The notes beneath the pieces are model-generated. The model did no database searches. It had not been told where the DNA came from and saw nothing but the letters and a program-made list of their open reading frames with translations. The translations under genes and the position numbers were made by a program. From the NCBI RefSeq assembly GCF_031453995.1, contig NZ_JAVDPZ010000005.1, positions 1 through 64,000 of the forward strand: a stretch of DNA of 64,000 bases, written 5' to 3'. Each line of letters starts with the position of its first letter. Position 1 is the first letter of the stretch. Source of the stretch: Nitrobacter vulgaris. GTDB taxonomy: Bacteria > Pseudomonadota > Alphaproteobacteria > Rhizobiales > Xanthobacteraceae. Of the stretch, positions 54,640 to 64,000 are shown one piece after another.

Positions 54640-55425
54640 TTACGCGGGCGATTCCGAAAGCGTTTCGACTTTATCGTCGATCCTGATCGTGCCGCCGGTG
54701 ACGACTTCCGCATAAACCCCACAATCGCAATGCCCCAGCGTTCGCATCAGCGTGCGCGGAATGTCGAGATCGCGTGCCGCGGTCTCCGGGTCGACGTTGG
54801 TGGCGGTGCATCGGACGATGCGCTTGACCACCTTGAGCCGGATGTCGCCGATCGCGAGTGTGCGCTCCAGCAAGTCGAGTTCGCTCCAGGCCGGCCAGCA
54901 TCGGACGTACAGGTTGGCGCGGAAGCGTAGCGGGTGAACCGGCTGCCCCACCATTTTTTCGATCGCGGCGACACTCTCGAGATTGATGATCGAAACCACT
55001 TTCCTTGCGACGTCCGAAAAGCTGTGTCCGTTGCCGACGAGAACCTGGGGCGGTCCCCTCAGTTCCTGCGAGAAGTTGGCGGCGAAGAACCGTTCGACCG
55101 CGGCGCGGCCCTCGGCTGTTCCGAGGTCGGCGCGCACCGCCTCCTCGCCGCCAGTCCGGATTGTCAAAACTCGGCTGGTGTCGTCATAACGGCTGTGGAG
55201 CGTAGCGAGCCGCTCGTCGCGCATCAGCATCAAAAACCTGGATTTTGGGAGGTACCGAGGCACGGCAGGGTCGAATCCGGTCGGACCGTTCTCGATCGCA
55301 TAGCTGCGGTCGCCAGAAACGGTCTCGCCGGGGGTAAGCATCGCGTGTTGCAAAGGTTCGGCGGACAGACCTTTGACGGGATAGCGGTAAAGGGCGCTAA
55401 CGGCTGCATTGGAAATTTCGGACAT
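54640..55425 (-). CDS. MOSC-domain protein
   Basis: 261 residues with an N-terminal beta-barrel (MOSC_N: VSALYRYPVKGLSAEPLQHA) and a C-terminal MOSC domain (about 115-250; VRCTATNVDPETAARDLDIPRTL, GHCDCGVYAEVVTGG). The Cys in GHCDCG is the likely sulfur/molybdenum-cofactor site. The family includes amidoxime reductase-like and sulfur-carrier enzymes; the exact substrate is unknown. Start at MSEISN (55425), since the upstream extension is basic and unlike the family. Divergent from clpB. Confidence 0.9.
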   Translation of the reverse strand: MSEISNAAVSALYRYPVKGLSAEPLQHAMLTPGETVSGDRSYAIENGPTGFDPAVPRYLPKSRFLMLMRDERLATLHSRYDDTSRVLTIRTGGEEAVRADLGTAEGRAAVERFFAANFSQELRGPPQVLVGNGHSFSDVARKVVSIINLESVAAIEKMVGQPVHPLRFRANLYVRCWPAWSELDLLERTLAIGDIRLKVVKRIVRCTATNVDPETAARDLDIPRTLMRTLGHCDCGVYAEVVTGGTIRIDDKVETLSESPA

Positions 55426-55643
55426 GGTGTTCTTTAAAAGATTCCTGCGAGCCTTGCCATCGGCTTCGAATCTCCGAACCATGCCCCTTCATTTCCTGGG
55501 AGCGTATTCCTACATTTGTTACCGCCGGAACGATCCGGCGTCGACCGCTGCCGGTTGAGGAATGTCAATGCGGCGGCGGAACCCCAATGAGGATGCTGCT
55601 TTCGTGCCTTCGGGGCGAAGGCGGCAGGCCGAGGGAGATTTCC

Positions 55644-58280
<2,637 letters not shown>

Positions 58281-58802
58281 GACACGTGTCAATCCTCCCT
58301 GCATCGCAGGGAGGATTGGACATTGCCGCCGGCCGGTTACGCGACCGTCGATTCCTTATGTTTGTTGGTCGATGACGCTAACGCGAGTGGGATCGACCCG
58401 GTCCTGCATCGGTTTTCATTCCGGAGAAGATCGCTCACGCTGACGCTGGTCGCGCACGCTTCCGGAGTACTCGCCCGAGTTATCGCCCGAAACGCCTTAC
58501 ACGTGTAGGACCGGCTAGGACCGGTGTGATCCACATGATGCCGGCGCGAATCCCATAAATGCTCCCCATGCAATGCTAAAAAAGGCCGAGCGGATGAAAT
58601 AATCGTTTCGCTGCTGCCACTCACCGAAGGGTATTATTCTTTTTTTCAATAACGCATTGTTTTCTCTGTCAAACTAACCCTATTCAAGGGTCCGAATTGT
58701 CGAAACTGACGCGAAAATGTATCCGTTTCGCGCAGCGTCTCGATCCGACCTGTGAAGCCTTAATTGCGGCGGCCGGCAGTTCGCTCCCGAGGTTAGCTTG
58801 CG
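58281..58802. other. Intergenic region of 522 bp between clpB and the sulfite reductase genes
   Basis: Begins with the clpB hairpin (58290-58318). The middle part has no coding frame that looks real. The last 180 bp are AT-rich (ttattctttttttcaata near 58632) and probably contain the cys operon promoter and regulatory sites; no CysB-type or other operator can be assigned with confidence. Confidence 0.45.
58290..58318 (+). terminator. Hairpin after clpB
   Basis: Perfect 13-bp stem (caatcctccctgc with gcagggaggattg) around an atc loop, 10 bp past the clpB stop. No T run follows, so termination would be weak or rho-assisted; it may also stabilise the 3' end of the mRNA. Confidence 0.6.
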
Positions 58803-60635
58803 ATGACAAAATTGGAATTTCCAGGTTCAGCACTCACGACGGATCAGTGGACGCAGGTCAACCAGCTCGCGACGTCTCTCAGTCATGAACAGGCGATCTG
58901 GATCAGCGGTTATTTTGCAGGCCTCAGCCATCGGGCGCGAACTGGCGATGCGACAGCGGAAGTCGCGGAGCTTGCACCTCCTTCGCAGAGCGGCCCCACC
59001 GCCACCTTCGCGACGCGGCTCCTGACCGTCCTGTTCGCAAGCGAGACCGGAAACTGCAAGACGCTCGCCAAAGCGCTCGTCGACAAGGCTACGGCCAAAG
59101 GAATCCAGGCGCGTCTCGCCGATATGGCGGATTACAAGACGCGCGGTCTCAAGGACGAACAGGATCTGCTCGTCATCACCAGTACGCACGGCGAGGGCGA
59201 TGCGCCGCAGACCGCCGTCGGTTTCTTCGAATTTCTGGAAAGCCGCAAGGCGCCGAAGTTGCCGCAGCTGCGCTATGCGGTGCTGGCGCTGGGCGATTCG
59301 ACCTACGAAAAATACTGCGAGGCAGGCAAGCGGGTCGACCGGCGGCTCGAGGAATTAGGCGCGCAACGCTTGACTGATCGCGTCGACTGCGATGTCGATT
59401 ACGAGGACGCTGCAGACGCCTGGATTGCATCGGCCGTCGCCAATCTCGCACCGGCAGCGCAAGCGCCTGTCTCAGCGTCGGCGGCTACGACGCGGAGCGA
59501 TGCGCCGTCGTCCACGGCATTCGACAAGAAGCATCCGTTTCAGGCCGCCGTTATCGACAACATCGTGTTGACCGGGCGCGGATCGTCCAAGGAAACCCGC
59601 CATATCGAATTGTCGCTTGCGGACTCGGGTTTGACCTATCAGCCGGGCGATGCGCTTGGTGTCGTGCCGCGTAACGATCCAGCGCTCGTAGAGGCCACAC
59701 TTGAGAAATTATCGCTGTCCGCCGACGCTCCTGTCACGGTGAAGCAAGACACGATAAGCCTCGGCGAGGCGCTGAGCGGAACGTTCGAGATCACGGCGCT
59801 CACTCCGCGCTTTCTCGATCATTGGGCCGACATCACGGGCTCCGATGAACTGCAGGCATTGCGCGCGCCCGATCAAAAGGAGGCGCGCGCCGCCTTCCAG
59901 CACAACCATCACATTTTCGATGTCGTTAACCGGTTTCCGGCGCCAGGCATCGATGCCGCACAATTTGTCGCAGGCCTTCGGCCGTTGCAGCCGCGCCTCT
60001 ACTCGATCGCCTCGAGCCTTGCCGCCGCCCCGGACGAGGCGCATCTTACCGTCAGCGCGGTACGATACATGCTGCACGGCGTTCCGCGCACTGGCGTTGC
60101 ATCCGGCTATCTCGCCGCGCGCACCGAGGCGGATGCCACGATTCCCGTCTATATTCAGTCCAACGATCACTTCCATCTGCCGGACGACGATGTGCCGATC
60201 CTGATGATCGGCGCCGGCACCGGCGTCGCGCCGTACCGCGCCTTCATGCAGGAGCGTGAAGCCCGCGGCGCGTCTGGCCGCTCATGGCTGTTTTTCGGCG
60301 AGCGCAATTTCCGCAGCGACTTTCTTTATCAGGTCGAGTGGCAGGACTTGATCAAGAATGGCGTGCTAAGTCGTCTCGATCTGGCGTTCTCGCGGGACGC
60401 CGCGCCAAAAACCTATGTGCAGGATCGTCTGCGCCGCCAGGGCCGTGATGTTTACGCGTGGCTCGAGGAAGGCGCATACCTCTACGTCTGCGGCGATAGC
60501 GCCCACATGGCGCCTGATGTCCACGCGGCGTTGACCGATATCGTTGCCGAGCATGGCGGCCTCGATCGCGACGAGGCGGGCGCTTATCTCTCGGCGCTGC
60601 AACGTGATCGCCGTTATCGGCTCGACGTTTATTGA
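58803..60635 (+). CDS. cysJ: Sulfite reductase flavoprotein, CysJ-like
   Basis: Electron-donating subunit for assimilatory sulfite reductase: passes electrons from NADPH through FAD and FMN to the haemoprotein. 610 residues. Flavodoxin domain with FASETGNCKTLA at 78-89, STHGEGDAPQTA and ALGDSTYEKYCEAGK. FNR-type domain with the FAD motif RLYSIASS, then GAGTGVAPYRAF and YLYVCGDSAHMAPDV for NADPH. The N-terminal 65 residues (LTTDQWTQVNQLA, WISGYFAGLS) are also normal for CysJ. Directly followed by cysI. Confidence 0.93.
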   Translation: MTKLEFPGSALTTDQWTQVNQLATSLSHEQAIWISGYFAGLSHRARTGDATAEVAELAPPSQSGPTATFATRLLTVLFASETGNCKTLAKALVDKATAKGIQARLADMADYKTRGLKDEQDLLVITSTHGEGDAPQTAVGFFEFLESRKAPKLPQLRYAVLALGDSTYEKYCEAGKRVDRRLEELGAQRLTDRVDCDVDYEDAADAWIASAVANLAPAAQAPVSASAATTRSDAPSSTAFDKKHPFQAAVIDNIVLTGRGSSKETRHIELSLADSGLTYQPGDALGVVPRNDPALVEATLEKLSLSADAPVTVKQDTISLGEALSGTFEITALTPRFLDHWADITGSDELQALRAPDQKEARAAFQHNHHIFDVVNRFPAPGIDAAQFVAGLRPLQPRLYSIASSLAAAPDEAHLTVSAVRYMLHGVPRTGVASGYLAARTEADATIPVYIQSNDHFHLPDDDVPILMIGAGTGVAPYRAFMQEREARGASGRSWLFFGERNFRSDFLYQVEWQDLIKNGVLSRLDLAFSRDAAPKTYVQDRLRRQGRDVYAWLEEGAYLYVCGDSAHMAPDVHAALTDIVAEHGGLDRDEAGAYLSALQRDRRYRLDVY

Positions 60636-60652
60636 GTATTGAGGCCAGTTTG

Positions 60653-62383
60653 GTGGACGCAAAAACACAACCCGATCGCAGCCGCGATGTCTCGCAGCCG
60701 CTTGATAAGCTCGGGCCTGACGAGACGCTGAAAGCCAACAGCGACTATCTGCGGGGCACGATCAAGCAGAGCCTCGCCGACGAGATCACCTCGGCGGTGA
60801 CGGCAAGCGACGCCAAGCTGATGAAGTTCTTCGGCATCTATCAGCAGGATGACCGCGACATTCGTGACGAGCGCCGGCGTCAGAAATTGGAATCGGCGTT
60901 CTCGTTCATGGCGCGCGTACGTCTGCCGGGCGGGGTCTGCACGCCCGGTCAATGGCTGAAGCTCGACGATCTTGCGCGCAACTACGCCGGCGATACGCTA
61001 CGGCTGACCACGCGCCAGACGTTCCAGTTTCATCGCGTGATGAAGCACGACCTGCGCACCCTTATGCAGGGACTACGCGACGTCCTTCTTGACACCAAGG
61101 CGGCCTGCGGAGACGATACCCGCGGCGTCATGAGCACCGTCAATCCTGATCTGTCGAAACTGCACGCCGAAATTTATGCGCTTGCCAAGCAGGCTAGCGA
61201 CCATGCGGTTCACAGGACGGGCGCCTACAAGGAAATCTGGTACGGTGCCGAGCGCGAGGAAACGGACGCTCCCGAGGAACCGTTCTACGGGCGCACCTAC
61301 ATGCCCCGGAAGTTCAAGATCGGGTTTGCGATCCCGCCCAGCAACGATATCGACGTCTACGGCCAGGACCTCGGCTTCATCGCCATCGCGCACCGCGGCA
61401 AGCTGAAAGGCTTCAACGTCGCCATCGGAGGTGGCCTTGGCCGGACCGATCAATCGCCAAAGACCTATCCGCGCCTTGCCAGCGTGATCGGCTATATCGA
61501 CGCGGACAAGCTGTTTCCCACGATCGATGCGGTGATGTCGGTCCAGCGCGATTACGGCGACCGTCTCGACCGCTTGCATGCTCGTTTCAAATACACCATC
61601 GACGAAAAGGGCCTCGACTGGATCAAGGCGGAAGCCGAGCGTCGTCTCGGCTTCGCCTTCAAGCCTGAGCAGCCCTACATCTTCACCTCGAACGGTGATC
61701 CGCTCGGCTGGGTCAAAGGCGAGGACGGTCGCGAGCATTGCGTCCTCTACATCCAGAACGGCCGCGTCATCAACACGCCGAACTATCCGATGATGGATGG
61801 CTTGCGCGCTATTGCGCAGGTCCACAAAGGTATGTTCCGCGTCACGCCGAACCAGAATCTCATCATTGCCGACATCGCTCCTGGGGATCGGCCCGAGATC
61901 GAAGCGCTGATGAAGGAATATGGTCTCGATCAATTCGAGACCCGTAGCGGCTTGCGCCTCAACTCGATGGCCTGCGTCGCGCTGCCGACATGTGGTCTGG
62001 CGATGGCCGAAAGCGAGCGTTACCTGCCGGATCTCGTGACCAAGATCGAGGCTATCCTTGGCACTTATGGGCTCAAAAACGATCCGATCACCATCCGGAT
62101 GACCGGGTGCCCGAATGGCTGCGCACGCCCCTATATCGCCGAGATCGGCCTCACCGGACGCGCGCCAGGCAAGTACAATCTCTATCTCGGCGGCGGCTTC
62201 CATGGCGAGCGGCTCAACAAGATGTATCTGGAGAATGTCGGCGAGCCCGCGATCCTCGAAGCGCTCGACAAGACGCTCGGTCACTATTCCCGCGACCGCA
62301 AACCCGGCGAACACTTCGGCGACTTCGCTATTCGCGCCGGCTATGTCGCAGAGGTGAAGGAAGGGCGGTTTTTCAACGATTAG
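60653..62383 (+). CDS. cysI: Sulfite reductase haemoprotein subunit
   Basis: Reduces sulfite to sulfide by six electrons using sirohaem coupled to a [4Fe-4S] cluster; supplies sulfide for cysteine and, via metX/metB products, methionine. 576 residues. Cluster ligands C441-x5-C447 and C486-x3-C490 (CVALPTC, TGCPNGC). LRLTTRQTFQFHRV is the sirohaem arginine motif. GTG at 60653 is chosen for GAGG eight bases upstream; a TTG at 60632 overlapping the cysJ stop is an alternative. Confidence 0.93.
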   Translation: MDAKTQPDRSRDVSQPLDKLGPDETLKANSDYLRGTIKQSLADEITSAVTASDAKLMKFFGIYQQDDRDIRDERRRQKLESAFSFMARVRLPGGVCTPGQWLKLDDLARNYAGDTLRLTTRQTFQFHRVMKHDLRTLMQGLRDVLLDTKAACGDDTRGVMSTVNPDLSKLHAEIYALAKQASDHAVHRTGAYKEIWYGAEREETDAPEEPFYGRTYMPRKFKIGFAIPPSNDIDVYGQDLGFIAIAHRGKLKGFNVAIGGGLGRTDQSPKTYPRLASVIGYIDADKLFPTIDAVMSVQRDYGDRLDRLHARFKYTIDEKGLDWIKAEAERRLGFAFKPEQPYIFTSNGDPLGWVKGEDGREHCVLYIQNGRVINTPNYPMMDGLRAIAQVHKGMFRVTPNQNLIIADIAPGDRPEIEALMKEYGLDQFETRSGLRLNSMACVALPTCGLAMAESERYLPDLVTKIEAILGTYGLKNDPITIRMTGCPNGCARPYIAEIGLTGRAPGKYNLYLGGGFHGERLNKMYLENVGEPAILEALDKTLGHYSRDRKPGEHFGDFAIRAGYVAEVKEGRFFND

Positions 62384-62449
62384 GCCGGTTGCGCCTGGGT
62401 TTTTGTTCAAAGCGAGAACAGAACGCGTCGCGTTCCATACGCGCAAGCT

Positions 62450-62577
62450 CCTTGGGATCGTGCAACGCGAATTGCGTTGGCTTCCCAGGATCGTTGTGTT
62501 CCGGAGGAAGTCCCTTAAATTTGCAAACGGCTGACCGGCGCGATATCCCGGACGGGATCGTGCCGGCCCTCGCATTT
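62450..62577 (+). promoter_or_regulatory. Structured leader of the metB-like gene
   Basis: Two hairpins precede the gene. The first has an outer stem CCTTGGGA/TCCCAGG (62450-62457 and 62483-62489) around an inner CAACGC/GCGTTG (62463-62479). The second, at 62535-62566, has 13 base pairs with a two-base bulge and is followed after nine bases by attttta, terminator-like. It fits no riboswitch class I know (not SAM-II), so any regulatory role is inference from structure and position. Confidence 0.4.
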
Positions 62578-62599
62578 TTATTGAAAGTTCACGAACGTC

Positions 62600-63784
62600 A
62601 TGTCCGAATCTATGAATCCGAGAACGGTCGCGGCTGCAAACGGTATTGCGGCGGAAGATACTTTCGGAGCGGTGACGCCGCCGATCTGTCTGTCGAGCAC
62701 TTTCACTTGGCCAGGATTTGGGCGCAAAGGTACGCACGATTACACCCGTACCAGTAATCCCACCCGGACGCTGCTGGCCGACACTCTTGCCAAACTCGAG
62801 GGCGGCGCGGGAGCGGTGGTGGTGTCGTCGGGCATGGCCGCGATCGATCTGGTGCTGTCGCAACTCTCACGCGATGACATTGTGGTTGTGCCGCATGATT
62901 GTTACGGCGGCACTCATCGCCTGCTTCTGAACCGCCGCGACCGTGGTCACTTCAAGGTGGCCTTTGTTGATCAGAACGACCAGGCGGCGCTGACATCTGC
63001 CTTGAAGGACAAACCCAAGCTCATCCTGATCGAGACCCCGAGCAACCCCTTGATGCGCATCGTCGACATCCGGGCGATCGTCGCGCAGGCAAGGACGGTC
63101 GGTGCCAAGGTGGCTGTTGACAATACCTTCCTGTCGCCGGCGCTGCAGCGACCGATCGCGCTGGGCGCCGATTTCGCCGTTCACTCGACGACGAAATATC
63201 TCAATGGCCACTCGGACATGGTCGGCGGCGCAGTGATCGCAGCCGATCCCGGCGATGCCGAAGCCTTAACGACCTGGGCCAATATCGTTGGCACGACGGG
63301 GGCGCCGTTTGATTCTTATCTGGCGCTTCGCGGGGTCCGTACGCTATTTCCGCGCGTGGAGTGTCAGCAACGCAACGCGCAAGCGGTTGCTGAGTTTCTT
63401 GTCTCACACCCCCTTGTCGCGGCATGCCACTATCCGGGATTACCCTCGCATCCGGGTCATGCTGTTGCTAAAGCGCAGCAATCCGGCTTTGGCGCGATGC
63501 TCAGCTTCGAGTTGCGAGGAGGCGAGGTGGAGGTTGGTCGCTTCGTCGAGGCCGTGCGGCTTTTCAGCTTTGCGGAGTCGCTCGGTGGCACCGAGAGCCT
63601 GGTGGCTCATCCAGCCACGATGACCCATGCCGGAATGTCGGAGGAAGCGCGCGAGGCCGCCGGCATCACCAGCGGTCTCATACGGCTTTCGATCGGCCTG
63701 GAGGATGCCGGCGACTTGATCGCCGATCTGGACCGGGCTCTTGCTGCGACCGATCGACCGGCTCGATCGAGTGCGAACGTCTGA
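62600..63784 (+). CDS. metB: Cystathionine gamma-synthase / trans-sulfuration PLP enzyme
   Basis: 394 residues of the Cys/Met metabolism PLP family. It most likely condenses an acylated homoserine with cysteine (cystathionine gamma-synthase) or with sulfide. Conserved parts: HDYTRTSNPTRTLLADTLAKLEG cut by the usual Tyr-Arg pair, SSGMAAIDLV, ETPSNPLMRIVDI, VDNTFLSP and the PLP lysine K199 in HSTTKYLNGHSD. SLGGTESLVAHPATMTHA near the end is typical. Family members overlap in function, so cystathionine beta- or gamma-lyase cannot be excluded. Position after cysJI supports methionine synthesis. Confidence 0.85.
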   Translation: MSESMNPRTVAAANGIAAEDTFGAVTPPICLSSTFTWPGFGRKGTHDYTRTSNPTRTLLADTLAKLEGGAGAVVVSSGMAAIDLVLSQLSRDDIVVVPHDCYGGTHRLLLNRRDRGHFKVAFVDQNDQAALTSALKDKPKLILIETPSNPLMRIVDIRAIVAQARTVGAKVAVDNTFLSPALQRPIALGADFAVHSTTKYLNGHSDMVGGAVIAADPGDAEALTTWANIVGTTGAPFDSYLALRGVRTLFPRVECQQRNAQAVAEFLVSHPLVAACHYPGLPSHPGHAVAKAQQSGFGAMLSFELRGGEVEVGRFVEAVRLFSFAESLGGTESLVAHPATMTHAGMSEEAREAAGITSGLIRLSIGLEDAGDLIADLDRALAATDRPARSSANV

Positions 63785-63816
63785 ACCACGACGTCAGAGT
63801 TATCTGCACGGCAAAA

Positions 63817-63838
63817 CGCGGAGCCAACTGGCTCCGCG
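63817..63838 (+). terminator. Hairpin after the metB-like gene
   Basis: Perfect 9-bp stem CGCGGAGCC/GGCTCCGCG with an aact loop, 33 bp past the stop codon. No T run. Possibly a rho-independent-like end or an mRNA stabiliser. Confidence 0.5.
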
Positions 63839-63868
63839 GCAAATGGTCCGATGTAGGCGGTGATATAG

Positions 63869-63997
63869 CGTTCTTGAGCGAAGCATGTCCTCGGGCTTGA
63901 CCCGAGGATTGATACCGGGCGCGTGAAGAAAACGCGTCAGATTAAAACTATGAAGCCCCGCTTCTGATTTCGTCAGAAGCGGAAAGGCTCGAGAGTC
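63869..63997 (+). repeat. Copy of the palindromic repeat family carrying an extra hairpin
   Basis: tagcgttcttgagcgaag at the left, then an inserted hairpin CCTCGGG/CCCGAGG (63889-63907), then the core gcgtgaagaaaacgcgtcag, then the terminal hairpin cgcttctga/tcagaagcg (63959-63981) and gaaaggctcgag. It runs to the right edge of the window. Confidence 0.7.
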
Positions 63998-64000
63998 TGA

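Noticed and set aside
55426..55643. Possible heat-shock (sigma-32) promoter before clpB
   Set aside because: Only a CTTG-like and a cccctt-like piece at poor spacing; not strong enough to list.
58320..58625. Small open frames on both strands between clpB and cysJ
   Set aside because: No ribosome site, no family-like pattern, and composition unlike neighbouring genes.
61073..62863. 596-codon open frame antisense to cysI and metB
   Set aside because: Crosses two well-supported genes on the opposite strand and has no domain-like pattern.

Overview
The window reads as chromosome of an alphaproteobacterium of the Nitrobacteraceae/Bradyrhizobiaceae group (Nitrobacter, Bradyrhizobium, Rhodopseudomonas, Afipia). 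The evidence is the 16S rRNA sequence, the 16S-tRNA-Ile-tRNA-Ala-23S-5S operon with an extended helix 9 in 23S, CpdR beside a TIGR02302 protein, an HWE-type histidine kinase, a SAM-II riboswitch before metX, and dispersed palindromic repeats of a kind I recall from this family. Nitrobacter is my best guess from the general look of the gene content, but it is not proven here.

Layout. 1-11.4 kb: the left edge may hold the tail of a transposase; next comes a decayed ugd, then the dTDP-L-rhamnose set (rfbA, rfbB on minus; rfbC, rfbD on plus), two very large family-2 glycosyltransferases and an unknown protein, together a surface polysaccharide locus. 11.6-16 kb: a GT4 glycosyltransferase, a CbbY-like HAD phosphatase and typA. 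16-24.8 kb: small regulatory and membrane genes, namely a Crp/Fnr regulator, a lone receiver, NnrS, a PepSY protein, an HWE kinase, a membrane cNMP-domain protein overlapping an orphan DUF6537 protein, a DUF3307 protein, and a secreted protein divergent from a Cys-tailed MarR regulator with two matching operators between them. 24.9-28.7 kb: glycerate 2-kinase and an M23 envelope peptidase. 28.7-34.9 kb: a complete rRNA operon with promoter, structured leader and terminator.

35-48 kb: a secreted protein, a Rieske-flavoprotein reductase, an O6-alkylguanine methyltransferase, then a cell envelope/cell cycle block (TIGR02302 protein, cpdR, zinc-ribbon protein, ftsE, ftsX, YdcF-like, PlsC-like), ChaC and a DUF2125 protein. 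48-51.2 kb: an aromatic amino acid operon on minus (chorismate mutase, hisC, tyrA). 51.4-53.5 kb: metX-metW behind a SAM-II riboswitch that appears to be wired to an intrinsic terminator. 53.8-58.3 kb: a His-rich secreted peptidase-like protein, a MOSC protein and clpB. 58.8-63.8 kb: sulfite reductase (cysJ-like, cysI) and a cystathionine gamma-synthase type gene, so metX/metW, cysJI and metB form a sulfur assimilation to methionine district.

Most genes are ordinary housekeeping. The most interesting points are non-coding or contextual: the SAM-II/antiterminator/terminator architecture, the paired MarR operators, the repeat family whose terminal hairpins change sequence but keep pairing and which often touch stop codons, the ugd gene kept open by two compensating indels, and the orphan DUF6537/cNMP membrane pair. 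I saw no CRISPR array, prophage or complete insertion sequence.
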